From JBAVQS01 sp049694275 (lineage in GTDB: Bacteria > Chloroflexota > Anaerolineae > UBA4142 > SHND01): 39,548 nt of DNA. Each line of letters opens with the position of its first letter. Position 1 is the first letter of the stretch. A model generated the notes under the pieces. That model was given only the letters and a program-made list of their open reading frames with translations, had not been told where the DNA came from and searched no databases. Positions 1 through 8,270 of the stretch are shown here, in pieces. The position numbers and the translations under genes were made by a program. The stretch is from positions 1-39,548 of the forward strand of contig JBAVQS010000076.1 of the NCBI GenBank assembly GCA_049694275.1, in the 5' to 3' direction.

Positions 1-386
<386 letters not shown>

Positions 387-394
387 CAGCCCTT

Positions 395-423
395 CGCCGC
401 TCGCTCCCTGCGGGCGGCGTTTT
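395..423 (+). terminator. Weak candidate terminator after the serine dehydratase gene
   Basis: CGCCGC (395-400) can pair with GCGGCG (414-419), and four T residues follow at once. It lies 9 bases after the stop codon. The stem is short and the T-tract brief, so the call is tentative. Confidence 0.35.
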
Positions 424-436
424 GCTGCGTATGCGG

Positions 437-442
437 TATAAT
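437..442 (+). promoter_or_regulatory. Perfect -10 box before the ABC transporter operon
   Basis: TATAAT at 437-442 lies 28 bases before the ATG at 471. No good -35 hexamer is present 16-18 bases upstream, where the terminator stem lies. The promoter would have to work with a weak -35 or an activator. Confidence 0.4.
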
Positions 443-470
443 TACCGGACACTCGAAACGAGCCCCAACT

Positions 471-1232
471 ATGAATCCACTAATCGAAACTCGACAACTG
501 GTCAAAACGTATGGCGCCAAGGTCGCCGTCGACCATGTCTCATTCGACGCGCAGAGCGGCGAGATCTTTGGCTTTCTCGGCCCGAACGGCGCGGGCAAGA
601 CGACCACGCTCAAAATGATCGTCGGATTATTAAAGCCAAGCGAGGGGATGGTCCGCGTCGCGGGGTATGATGTCCAGGCGCAGCCGGTCCTCGCCAAGGC
701 GGCGTGCGGCTATGTGCCGGATGAGCCGAATCTGTACCCCAAGCTCTCGGCGCGCGAGCTCTTGCGCTTTGTCGGCGACCTCTATGGACTGGAGCGGGGA
801 GCGGTGGCGCGGCGTATCGACGAACTGCTCAAACTGTTCGACCTCGCCGACGCCGGGGATGACCTGATCGAGTCGTACAGTCACGGCATGCGACAAAAGA
901 CCGCGCTCGCGGCAGCGCTCATGCACGACCCCAAGGTGTTGGTGCTCGACGAGCCGACCGTGGGGCTCGACCCCAAATCGGCGCGGCTCATCAAGGACAT
1001 TTTGCGGCAGATGGCCGACCGCGGCGCGGCGGTCATGCTCTCCACGCACATCCTCGAAATCGCCGAACGGATGTGCGACCGCATCGGGATTATCAACCAG
1101 GGCCGGCTGGTCGCGGTCGGGACGATGAACGAGCTGCGCACGCTCGGCGCAGGGGCGACCAACCTGGAGGACATTTTCCTCCAGCTCACGGGCGGCGCCG
1201 AGGACGCCGAGATTGCCGAGGTGCTGCGATGA
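471..1232 (+). CDS. ABC transporter ATP-binding protein (ABC-2 exporter type)
   Basis: This is the ATPase subunit of an ABC-2 type exporter, 253 aa. The sequence shows a Walker A motif (GPNGAGKTT, about residues 39-47), a signature motif in the variant form YSHGMRQ, a Walker B run VLVLDEPTVGLDP, and a switch histidine in LSTHILE. The length and the CcmA-like signature are typical of single-domain ATPases that pair with a separate permease. The permease gene follows with a 4-base ATGA overlap, so the two are translationally coupled. The substrate cannot be read from the sequence. The ATG at 471 is the natural start of the ATP-binding domain, although the Shine-Dalgarno sequence is weak. Confidence 0.92.
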   Translation: MNPLIETRQLVKTYGAKVAVDHVSFDAQSGEIFGFLGPNGAGKTTTLKMIVGLLKPSEGMVRVAGYDVQAQPVLAKAACGYVPDEPNLYPKLSARELLRFVGDLYGLERGAVARRIDELLKLFDLADAGDDLIESYSHGMRQKTALAAALMHDPKVLVLDEPTVGLDPKSARLIKDILRQMADRGAAVMLSTHILEIAERMCDRIGIINQGRLVAVGTMNELRTLGAGATNLEDIFLQLTGGAEDAEIAEVLR

Positions 1233-2971
1233 CGGCGGCGGTCCGCACGCCCAACTATGGTCTATGGCGGCAGGTGTTCAAGCTGTTGCGCGTCAGCCTG
1301 CTCATGTCCTGGCTCTCGTTTGCCCGCGCCCGGCTCGGTCGCAAGATCGGGACCATCGTCCTGACCATTTTTGCCCTGCTGTTCCTCGCCGGCATCTTTG
1401 CGGCGGCGTGGGGCTTTTTGGCCTTTATTCGCGAGCCCGAGGTCGCGATCATGGTGGACCTCTCCGCGCTGCTCGCCAGCCTGCCGGCGGTGGTCCTCAC
1501 GGGGGTGTTTGTCATTACACTCACCCTGTCGTTCGGGGTTCTCCTCCAGGGGCTCTATCTCGCCGGGGATATGGAATTTTTGCTGAGCGCACCTATCCCG
1601 ATTCGTGCGGTCTTTGTTAGCAAGCTCCTCCAGACGATCGTGCCCGATTTCCTCCTCATCTGTTTCTTTGCGCTCCCGATCCTCTGGGGCCTGGGCGCGG
1701 CGGAGGGGTACACCCCGCTCTATTACCCGCTGGTCTTTGTCATGCTTGCCGCGGTCGTCGTGGCCGCCGCCGGGCTGTCGAGCCTGCTGGTGCTTGCCAC
1801 CGCGCGTCTCTTTCCCCCGCGCCTGGTCGCTGAGGTGCTCGGGTTGCTGGGCGCGGTCATCGCCATCTCCTTTTCGCAGATCGGGCAGTTTGCGCGCGCC
1901 TCGGATTTTCAGGCGAGCCAATTGGGGCAGGGGCTCGACGCCCTCACTGCGCTCAATTCCGACTGGTCTCCGCTGGCCTGGGCGGGGCGCGGCCTGATTG
2001 ATATTGGCGTGGGCGAATGGGGTCTGGGCCTGGCGCTGATCGCCGTCATGCTCGCCGCCGGGGGAGTCATCTTTGGCGCCGCGCTCATCACCGCCGAGCG
2101 GCTCTATTACAGCGGGTGGGCGCGCCTCGCCGTGGGGCACACGCGCCGGCCGGCGCACAAGCGCGCCGAGGTTGCCGGCGCGGGGGCCGGAGTTCTCTCC
2201 CGCCTCGTCTCGGCCCCCGTCCGGGCCATTCTCTTCAAGGATGCGCTGGTCATTCGCCGCGACCTGCGCACCCTCTCGCAGTTGGTCGCGCCGCTCATCC
2301 TCGCGGTCATCTATGCCATCCTCTTTATCCGCGGCGGTCCCTCGTCCCTGTCGGGGCGCGGCAGCTCGGCGGCTTTGCTCAGTTCCCTAGGCTGGTTCCT
2401 GGTCTATGGGAATATTGCCATCGCGCTCTTTATCGGCTGGTCCTTTGTTTCGCGCCTCTCCCTCATGTCCTTTTCGCAAGAGGGCAAGTACTATTGGCTC
2501 ATCAAGAGCGCGCCCGTCAGCTCGACCCAGCTCCTGACGACCAAATTCCTCGTCGCCTACCTGCCGACCCTGTTCCTCAGCGCGATGTTCCTGCTGGGCA
2601 TTTCGCTGGCGCAGGGGGTGGGCGCAGGGGCGACTCTCTTTGGCCTGTTCGTCGTCGCGCTCTGCCTGGCGGGCGGCGCCGGGCTCTATCTCGCGTTCGG
2701 CGTCACCGGCGCGCGGCTCGATTGGACCGATTCCCGCCGCATGGTCTCGACCTCTGCCTCGTGCCTGGGCTCCATCGTCACCGGCCTCTATATGCTCGTC
2801 GATCTCGGCCTCTTTCTCGTCCCCCCCATCGCTTTTTCCTTTCTCGGCCTCCCCGAGCTCGCCGGCCAGGTCACCGGCCTCGCGCTCGGGAGCATCGTCA
2901 GCCTCCTCTGCGCGCTCGTTCCGCTGTGGGGCGTGCGCGACCGCGTGGCGCGCATCGGCGAAGGGGCGTAG
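1229..2971 (+). CDS. ABC exporter permease, multi-spanning membrane protein
   Basis: The protein is about 580 aa with many hydrophobic segments (for example IVLTIFALLFLAGIFAAAWGF near the N-terminus and further groups through to the C-terminus). This matches the large ABC_tran_2-type putative exporter permeases in which two membrane blocks lie in one chain. The open frame extends upstream, but the ATG at 1229 overlaps the TGA of the ATPase gene (ATGA) and places the start just before the first membrane region. A soluble stretch around residues 300-335 separates the two membrane halves. The protein should form a membrane complex with the ATPase encoded upstream. Cargo is unknown. Confidence 0.85.
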   Translation: MTAAVRTPNYGLWRQVFKLLRVSLLMSWLSFARARLGRKIGTIVLTIFALLFLAGIFAAAWGFLAFIREPEVAIMVDLSALLASLPAVVLTGVFVITLTLSFGVLLQGLYLAGDMEFLLSAPIPIRAVFVSKLLQTIVPDFLLICFFALPILWGLGAAEGYTPLYYPLVFVMLAAVVVAAAGLSSLLVLATARLFPPRLVAEVLGLLGAVIAISFSQIGQFARASDFQASQLGQGLDALTALNSDWSPLAWAGRGLIDIGVGEWGLGLALIAVMLAAGGVIFGAALITAERLYYSGWARLAVGHTRRPAHKRAEVAGAGAGVLSRLVSAPVRAILFKDALVIRRDLRTLSQLVAPLILAVIYAILFIRGGPSSLSGRGSSAALLSSLGWFLVYGNIAIALFIGWSFVSRLSLMSFSQEGKYYWLIKSAPVSSTQLLTTKFLVAYLPTLFLSAMFLLGISLAQGVGAGATLFGLFVVALCLAGGAGLYLAFGVTGARLDWTDSRRMVSTSASCLGSIVTGLYMLVDLGLFLVPPIAFSFLGLPELAGQVTGLALGSIVSLLCALVPLWGVRDRVARIGEGA

Positions 2972-3074
2972 GCGTCAAGCAGAGATTGAACCGCCGACGA
3001 GTTCGCATCGCCCGCCCCGGCGTCCTTGCGTCCGCCGGAAGGCGGCGGGCTGGGGTGATTGTCGGTTATGGTCT

Positions 3075-3115
3075 ACAGCCCCATGGGGACCTAGGGTCCG
3101 ACGGCCTTTGAGCCG
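3075..3115. repeat. Left 41-bp inverted repeat
   Basis: Bases 3075-3107 are the exact reverse complement of 3479-3511. After one mismatch the match continues to 3115. Confidence 0.9.
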
Positions 3116-3143
3116 TTAATTGCCGGTCACGATGGGAACTCGT

Positions 3144-3210
3144 CGCCAAGGACACAAAGGGCGCCAAGCGAATAGATAAAACCCTTTGCGTCCTTTGCGT
3201 TCTTGGCGGT
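3144..3210. repeat. Inverted pair of CGCAAAGG-type repeats
   Basis: The left arm 3144-3168 and the right arm 3182-3208 are near reverse complements and share CGCCAAG..CAAAGG..CGC. The same repeat family recurs at 3398-3433 and flanks the GxxExxY gene near 35074 and 35567. Confidence 0.7.
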
Positions 3211-3264
3211 GAAAGAAAAAGCGCAGGGGTGGCTGGGGTGGCGGCTCCGGTGATTGAAATCGCC

Positions 3265-3343
3265 GTCTGAAAAAAGCGGGGCTATCGAAAAAATGGGGCG
3301 GCGGCGCCGGCCTTTTTTCCGCAGCCGTAGCCATTTTTCAGAC
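3265..3343. repeat. Nested imperfect palindrome of 79 bp
   Basis: GTCTGAAAAA at 3265-3274 pairs with TTTTTCAGAC at 3334-3343. Nested inside are GGCTA with TAGCC, and GAAAAAA with TTTTTTC, around a GC-rich centre. As RNA this would form one long interrupted hairpin. Confidence 0.6.
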
Positions 3344-3397
3344 AGGGGGTTTCCAACCCCTGGATATGGGTGGCGGCGGGCGGTGGGCAAAGATTGA

Positions 3398-3433
3398 ACC
3401 GCGAAGAACGCAAAGGACGCAAAGGACGCAAAG
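3398..3433. repeat. CGCAAAGGA tandem repeat
   Basis: ACCGCGAAGAACGCAAAGGA is followed by two more CGCAAAG units of period 9. It is the same family as the arms around the GxxExxY gene. Confidence 0.7.
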
Positions 3434-3470
3434 AAAGCACCTGGTCATCCGTGTATCCGCGTCGCGCACG

Positions 3471-3511
3471 CGGCTCAGAGGCCGTCGGACCCTAGGTCCC
3501 CATGGGGCTGT
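3471..3511. repeat. Right 41-bp inverted repeat
   Basis: Reverse complement of 3075-3115 with a single mismatch. It ends 24 bases from the stop codon of the STAND NTPase gene. Confidence 0.9.
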
Positions 3512-3535
3512 GGACAATCCGGTTGATGCCTTTCT

Positions 3536-5860
3536 CTACGCGCCCCCCTGCATCTTCCCGCGCAAATCCTCCACCTGCTCGCGCGCACGTTTCGCAAGCG
3601 GCGCTTCAATGGCCGTGAGGATTTCGAGCGCCTGTTCGGCGCACGCGAGCGCGGCGGGGAGGTCGCCAAGCTGTTCCTGCGCGAGCGAGAGATTGAACAG
3701 GGCGTTTCCCTCCCCTTGCCGGTCGCCGATGTCGCGGGCGAGGGCGAGGGCCTGCTCGTAATAGGCGATGGCCTTCTGCACCTCGCCCAGGTCTTTGTAG
3801 GCGTTGCCGAGGTTGCCGAGGATTGCTCCCTCTGCGCGGCGGTCGCCGATGTCGCGGGCGATGCGGAGGGCCTGCGCGTAATATTCGATGGCCTTCTGCA
3901 CCTCGTCCAGGTCTTGGTAGGCGTTGCCGAGGTTGCCGAGCCAGATGCCCTCATTGCGGCGGTCGCCGATGTCGCGGGCGAGGGCGAGGGCCTGCTCGTG
4001 ATAAGTGATGGCTTTGCGCGTCTCGCCCAGGTCTTTGTAGGCGCGGCCGAGGTTGCCGAGCCATGTGCCCTCATTGTGGCGGTCGCCGATGTCGCGGTCG
4101 ATGGCGAGGGCTTGCTCGTAATAGGCGATGGCTTTGCGCGCCGCGCCCAGGTCGGCGTAGGCGCGGCCGAGGTTGCCGAGGTGAATGCCTTGCATTCCCT
4201 TGTCGTTCAGCGTGCGGGCGGCGGCGAGCGCGGCCTCCGGCCAGGCGATCTGCTCGCGCGAGTGGAGGCGGAGGTCGATCACATACGCGGCATAGTAGGG
4301 GTAGTTCATGCAGAGGTTTGCGGCCGGCGCATCGGCGGCGGCGTGTGCGGCGGCCCAGGCCTGGCCGGCGCGGATGTGCGCGAGCTCGGCGTCGAACAAC
4401 GCCAGCCCCGCAAGGATGTGGTCCCCGCCTTTTTGATAGAGTTGATCTGCATTTCTTGCGACTTGCAGATAGTGCGCGGCGTGGCGGTAGGCGGTGACGT
4501 CGCGTTCGGCGGGTGTGACGCGCGCCGCGGCCAGGTCGTGCAGGAGGTCGTGGAGGGCGTAGCGGCCCGCCTCACCGCCCCCACCCCCAACCCCTCCCCC
4601 GTCCACGGGAGAGGGGAGGGCTCTGGCCTCTTGCCCGCCAAGCGCGGGGCGCGCTCCGGTCTCCCTCTCCCGCTCCGCGGGGGAGGGTTGGGGTGGGGGT
4701 GCGGGTTCATACTCCACAAGGCTGAGTTGTCTCAACTCGCTCAGAAGCGACTGCGCCGCATCCCGGTCCGGTTTGGCCGGTTCGTGCGGAAGCAAGCGAT
4801 TCAAGAAACGTCGGATACCCGATTGTGCAGGTCCAACCTCCAGCTCCCACACGGCGGCCGCGGCCGCGAGGTCGAACGGCGCGGGGAACACCGCGAGCGT
4901 GCGCCAGCGCGCTTGCAGGTCGGGCGTGAGCCGCGCATACGAAAGGTCCAGCACCTGCTCGACATCCGCGTTTGGGTCGTCGTCGGATTTCAAGCGCGCA
5001 AGGCGTTGCTGTTCAAGCTGCCGGATGTAGGTCGCGGGCGCGAGGTCGTCGTGGACCGCGAGGTGGCTCCCCGCGATGCGTAATGCCAGCGGCAGATACC
5101 CGCACAGCCGCGCGATCTGCTCCGCACCCGTGGGGTGCAATCGCGGGCAGAGGGTCTGCAACAGCGCAACCGCGTCCGCTTCGCTCATCACATCGAGGCG
5201 GAGGGGCTGTAAGCCGGGGAGGACAAAATGCCGCCGCGAGGTGACGAGGAGCGCGCACGAGGCGGGCGGGAGGAGCGGGCGGCACTGCGCCGCGTCCCGC
5301 GCGTTGTCGAGCAACAGCAGGACGCGCTGGTCGTCGAGCAAAGAGCGATAGAGCGCGATGAGGTCGTCCTCGGATGCCTGACGCAGGTCGGCTTGCGGCT
5401 CGAAGGCGCGGATGACCTGCGCGAGTGCGTCTGAAGCGGAGAGCGGGCGTTCGCCAGTCCCCTGCATGTCGAGCAAGAGCTGCGCGTCGGGGTGGCGGTC
5501 GCGCAACTGTGCGGCGACATAGTACGCGAGCGCGGTCTTGCCGATGCCGCCCATGCCGGAGACGCCGCTGATGGCGGTGCTGGCGCCGGCGGTGGTGCGG
5601 GCGAGGAGCTGTTCGACCTCGCGCACGCGGCCGGTGAAATCGGCGGGGGGCGCGGGGATCGTGTGCGTGCGGCGCGGGGGCGGCGGGACATTGACGATAA
5701 TATTGCCCGTGCCGGTCACGATGTTGTTGTTGCCGGTGACGGTCTGGTTGACGGTGGTCTTGTCGCGGCCGACGATGTCCGCGGCATTGACCGCGCCGCC
5801 GGTGATGTTGACGCCGCCGCTCTGCGAGTCGGGGTGGATGGTCGAATCGTCCTCGGGCAT
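3536..5860 (-). CDS. STAND NTPase: NB-ARC-type domain with C-terminal TPRs
   Basis: This is a 774-aa regulatory NTPase of the STAND class. Residues 14-58 are rich in Gly, Asn and Val (VNITGGAVNAADIVGRDKTT), a segment often seen before NTPase domains in such proteins. The NB-ARC-like part has Walker A GMGGIGKT (102-109), Walker B LLLLD (181-185), LLVTSRR (204-210), GYLPLAL (254-260) and an MHD-like ALHDLLHD (435-442). Five 40-residue TPRs of the NLGNAYKDLGE..KAI type fill about residues 562-760. A low-complexity insert at about 386-430, just before the MHD-like motif, is encoded by a palindromic repeat. The ATG at 5860 was chosen for its GGAG five bases upstream, although the frame stays open to 5920. 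It is the last gene of a three-gene minus-strand run with the acidic and TIR proteins. A sensor or regulator role is inferred, and the ligand is unknown. Confidence 0.85.
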   Translation of the reverse strand: MPEDDSTIHPDSQSGGVNITGGAVNAADIVGRDKTTVNQTVTGNNNIVTGTGNIIVNVPPPPRRTHTIPAPPADFTGRVREVEQLLARTTAGASTAISGVSGMGGIGKTALAYYVAAQLRDRHPDAQLLLDMQGTGERPLSASDALAQVIRAFEPQADLRQASEDDLIALYRSLLDDQRVLLLLDNARDAAQCRPLLPPASCALLVTSRRHFVLPGLQPLRLDVMSEADAVALLQTLCPRLHPTGAEQIARLCGYLPLALRIAGSHLAVHDDLAPATYIRQLEQQRLARLKSDDDPNADVEQVLDLSYARLTPDLQARWRTLAVFPAPFDLAAAAAVWELEVGPAQSGIRRFLNRLLPHEPAKPDRDAAQSLLSELRQLSLVEYEPAPPPQPSPAERERETGARPALGGQEARALPSPVDGGGVGGGGGEAGRYALHDLLHDLAAARVTPAERDVTAYRHAAHYLQVARNADQLYQKGGDHILAGLALFDAELAHIRAGQAWAAAHAAADAPAANLCMNYPYYAAYVIDLRLHSREQIAWPEAALAAARTLNDKGMQGIHLGNLGRAYADLGAARKAIAYYEQALAIDRDIGDRHNEGTWLGNLGRAYKDLGETRKAITYHEQALALARDIGDRRNEGIWLGNLGNAYQDLDEVQKAIEYYAQALRIARDIGDRRAEGAILGNLGNAYKDLGEVQKAIAYYEQALALARDIGDRQGEGNALFNLSLAQEQLGDLPAALACAEQALEILTAIEAPLAKRAREQVEDLRGKMQGGA
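4576..4703. repeat. Palindromic GC-rich repeat inserted in frame in the STAND NTPase gene
   Basis: The arms, about 4578-4620 and 4656-4700, are imperfect inverted repeats (CACCCCCAACCC..TCCCCCG on one side, its complement on the other). The element is translated as a Pro/Gly/Arg/Glu-rich stretch and keeps the reading frame. Confidence 0.75.
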
Positions 5861-5880
5861 GTAGGCTCCGGTTTCCCAGT

Positions 5881-5909
5881 TTCTTTGTCTATCTGTTTCC
5901 CTGTCTACT
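5881..5909. repeat. Short TAGACA-type repeat before the STAND NTPase gene
   Basis: On the minus strand this reads TAGACAGGGAAACAGATAGACAAAG. It resembles the longer TAGACAAGTAGATA repeat at 24339-24405 and lies in the 69-bp gap upstream of the start codon at 5860. Confidence 0.4.
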
Positions 5910-5929
5910 CGCCAGCGCACAAAACAGGA

Positions 5930-7084
5930 TTACTCGAACGCGACGTTGTCGGGGCGATCGGGGCTGTCGTGCGCCGGATCATCCCATCCGGTCGCCTCTT
6001 TTTCGCGGCCCTCGTGCGGGTCATAGTCGGTTTCGACCTCGGGCGGCGGCGTAAAGGGGTGAGATGCGGGATGGGCGGCCGGCCGGTAATCGGTTTCGAC
6101 TTTAGGCGGCGGCGGCGGGATGAAGCGCGCGGGCGCAGGGGGTGGCTTGGTCTCGTGCGCATGACCGTGCGCCGGCGGCACGTATAAAGTGGGCGGCGTT
6201 TCGTTCTCGCTCGGGGTGGCACCGGTGTCGACGCGGTCCGGTGCCGCGTGTGCAGCGCTCTGCCCGGCTTGAACCGCGGGATGGCTGTGGCCGGGCCCGT
6301 GTGGGGCGGCAGGGCCGCCTTCCGGGTGCTCGGGCAATTCTGGCTCGGTGTCGCTCCAGCGCGTTTCGAGCTGCCGCGCAACGCGAAAGGGGATCGGCCC
6401 GGCGCGGCCCTCTGCGGATTTGCCTTCGCTCTCGCTCTCTGGCGGCTCGACCTCTCCCTTGCGCTCTTCCGGTTCTTCCTCCGCCTCGCCTTTTTCCTCT
6501 TCCTTGCCTTCTTCTTCAGGCTCTTCCTTTTCCTCTTCTTTGCCCTCTTCCTCGGGTTCGTCCTTTTCCTCTTCCTTGCCCTCTTCTTCGGGCTCGCCCT
6601 TTTCTTCCTCTTTGCCTTCTTCTTCGGGCTCTTCCTTTTCTTCTTCCTTGCCCTCTTCTTCGGGTTCGTCCTTTTCTTCCTCTTTGCCTTCTTCTTCGGG
6701 CTCTTCCTTTTCTTCTTCCTTGCCCTCTTCCTCAGGCTCTTCCTTTTCCGCTTCTTCTCCTTCGCCTTCTGGTTCGGGTTCTGCTTCGCCCTTGCCTGAC
6801 TCGGCGGCTTCACTTTCGCCGGCCTCTTGCGCGCTCTCGCCCTCCGCCGGCTCGGCCTCTGCCGGCTCGGTCGGGTCTGCCTGTGTCTCGGCGATGCCCA
6901 GTTCCCTCTCGGCCTCGCTCGCGATAGGCTCTCCGCCGGCCTCGCCCTTTTCCGGCTCCTTCTCTTCTTGCTCCGCGGTCTCGCCTTCGATCAGCTCTTC
7001 GTCGGCGCCGCCTTCGGTCTCTTCTTCGTCCGGTTCGGCCTCCGGGGCACCTTCGCCATCCGACAGGTTCAGGTCCATATCCAT
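5930..7084 (-). CDS. Glu-rich repeat protein of unknown function
   Basis: I do not recognise a family. The 384-aa product is extremely acidic over residues 10-225. At its centre (about 114-198) are seven nearly identical 12-residue units of the form EEPEEEGKEEEK, with D or G replacing one E in some copies. A short non-repetitive part (about 229-250, IPFRVARQLETRW) follows, then a Pro/His-rich tail with two copies of PPP..VETDY (about 325-333 and 346-354). There is no signal peptide or membrane segment. The ATG at 7084 has AGGAG 11 bases upstream, and a second ATG at 7078 is possible. It sits between the TIR gene (34-bp gap) and the STAND NTPase gene (69-bp gap), so co-transcription is likely. 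Disordered linker, scaffold or DNA-mimic roles are guesses. Confidence 0.7.
   Translation of the reverse strand: MDMDLNLSDGEGAPEAEPDEEETEGGADEELIEGETAEQEEKEPEKGEAGGEPIASEAERELGIAETQADPTEPAEAEPAEGESAQEAGESEAAESGKGEAEPEPEGEGEEAEKEEPEEEGKEEEKEEPEEEGKEEEKDEPEEEGKEEEKEEPEEEGKEEEKGEPEEEGKEEEKDEPEEEGKEEEKEEPEEEGKEEEKGEAEEEPEERKGEVEPPESESEGKSAEGRAGPIPFRVARQLETRWSDTEPELPEHPEGGPAAPHGPGHSHPAVQAGQSAAHAAPDRVDTGATPSENETPPTLYVPPAHGHAHETKPPPAPARFIPPPPPKVETDYRPAAHPASHPFTPPPEVETDYDPHEGREKEATGWDDPAHDSPDRPDNVAFE
6491..6745. repeat. 36-bp coding tandem repeat (about 7 copies)
   Basis: The repeat encodes the 12-residue acidic units of the gene at 5930-7084. Copies differ mainly at GAG/GAA/GAC/GGC positions, consistent with expansion by slippage or recombination. 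Confidence 0.85.
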
Positions 7085-7118
7085 GTTACGATAGTCTCCT
7101 TTGAAAGGTCAGAGTCGG

Positions 7119-8225
7119 TCAGTCGATCTGTAAATCGCGGACGAGTCGCGCGAGCGCGGTTTGATAGGCGGCGGGGTCGCGCCATTGGCTAAAATCGTTC
7201 AGGTAGCGCGTGCGGCGGAGTTGATCGGGCCATTTGCCGGGCGCTTGCAGCATGGTGTCGTCCAGGCGCAGGGGAAAGAGGAGGGTGCTGTTCTCACGCT
7301 GCTCGCGCTCGAGCGCCATATCGACATGCAGCTCGATCCAGTCGCTTGCGATGGATTCGCGCGAGAGGAGGAGCAGGAATTTATCGTGTACGGCGTGGTC
7401 CTCCTCGGCATGGCGGCGGCGGCGGCCATCGGGAAGGTCCTCCGGCCCAAGCCAGACGCGCAAACCATGTTCTCCGAGGTCGCGCTGCAACTGCTGTGCC
7501 AACTCCTGGTCTGTGCTCGCGTAGAGGATGAGGGTGGAGAAAAAGGGTCGGGCCTGGCCTATCAAGGATTGCGCCAGCGCGATCGCCGTTTCCGGCACCC
7601 CACAGCCGTGCAGAAAGGCGGGCGCGATATTGCCGTTCGAGAGATAGAGGGTGTCGATGCCGATGGTGGACGGCCCGTCGTGCCGCGCGGTTTCCAGGCC
7701 ATAGACCGCGCCGAGATCGAGGTGCGTCAGGAGCGTCGCGTTGAGGAGGACGCCGCGCCAGTTTGACTCGTCGAGGTCGCAGCGATAGATGCGCGCCCCG
7801 GAGAGGTCGGCGCCGGCCAGGTTCGCGTGGCGCAGGTTGCTGTAGAGCAGGTGGGCTTCATGGAGATGGCTGTCGTTCAGGGCGGCCTCACGCAGGTCGA
7901 CACGCGAGAGATGGCTGCCGCTCAGGTCCGCGCCGTGCAGGTTGGCGCGCAAAAGGTTGGTTCCCGAGAGGATGGCGCAGGTGAGATCGGCCCATTCGAG
8001 GTTTACGTGGTGGAGGGATGCCTCGGTAAGGTTGGCGTCCGTCAGGCACGCTCCAGCCAGGTTTGCCTCGCGTAGATCAGTCCATGCCAGGTTGACGCGG
8101 TTTGCCATCAGATCGCGCAGGTCCGCCGCATGCAGGTCCGGCTCGATTTCGGGATACTCGTGTCGCCACTGGTTCCAGATTTCCACACCCTGTTTGAGGA
8201 TGATGAGATGCTCGGGGTTTGCCAT
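7119..8225 (-). CDS. Pentapeptide-repeat protein with C-terminal TIR domain
   Basis: The product has 368 aa. The N-terminus (QGVEIWNQWR) leads into A(D/N)LxxA-type pentapeptide repeats, about residues 30-170, which fold as a right-handed beta-helix. A TIR domain follows at about 226-365, with LILYASTDQ, RVWLGPEDLPDG, DKFLLLLSRESIASDWIE and LLFPLRLDD. Glu298 in SDWIE is the candidate catalytic glutamate by analogy with bacterial TIR NADases. The first TIR strand reads LILYAS rather than the usual FISYS, so activity is uncertain. The pentapeptide-TIR architecture is known in several phyla. The gene is first in a likely operon with the acidic protein and the STAND NTPase, behind the promoter at 8271-8299. 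A role in immunity or signalling is inferred from the domains. Confidence 0.88.
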   Translation of the reverse strand: MANPEHLIILKQGVEIWNQWRHEYPEIEPDLHAADLRDLMANRVNLAWTDLREANLAGACLTDANLTEASLHHVNLEWADLTCAILSGTNLLRANLHGADLSGSHLSRVDLREAALNDSHLHEAHLLYSNLRHANLAGADLSGARIYRCDLDESNWRGVLLNATLLTHLDLGAVYGLETARHDGPSTIGIDTLYLSNGNIAPAFLHGCGVPETAIALAQSLIGQARPFFSTLILYASTDQELAQQLQRDLGEHGLRVWLGPEDLPDGRRRRHAEEDHAVHDKFLLLLSRESIASDWIELHVDMALEREQRENSTLLFPLRLDDTMLQAPGKWPDQLRRTRYLNDFSQWRDPAAYQTALARLVRDLQID

Positions 8226-8270
8226 GCCAGGTATTCACCTCGTCAAAAAATAATACGCGCCATTTCACGC

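Larger units (their letters stand above)
3075..3511. mobile_element. 437-bp non-coding segment bounded by 41-bp inverted repeats (MITE-like)
   Basis: The 564 bases between the ABC permease gene and the STAND NTPase gene hold no convincing gene. Most of that space is a segment whose ends, 3075-3115 and 3471-3511, are reverse complements at 40 of 41 positions, with a perfect 33-base core. Inside lie two sets of CGCAAAGG-type repeats (3144-3210 and 3398-3433) and a nested palindrome (3265-3343). I found no clear target-site duplication. The architecture resembles a non-autonomous element or a composite of several repeat families. It could also be a long transcribed hairpin. Nothing notable was seen in 2972-3074. 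Confidence 0.5.

Noticed and set aside
2972..3535. A gene in the repeat-rich gap
   Set aside because: Frames there change across repeat units, lack ribosome sites and show no domain.
3716..5083. Long plus-strand open frame with regular repeats
   Set aside because: It is antisense to the TPR region of the STAND NTPase gene, and its repeats mirror the TPR codons. The minus-strand product has clear domains.
6491..6745. Regular 36-bp repeats as a CRISPR array
   Set aside because: There are no spacers: the units are contiguous, in frame and translated.
6142..7192. Plus-strand frames giving Ser/Pro or Leu/Phe-rich repeat proteins
   Set aside because: They are reflections of the 36-bp acidic repeat. 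The minus strand has a ribosome site, fits the operon and gives a complete frame.
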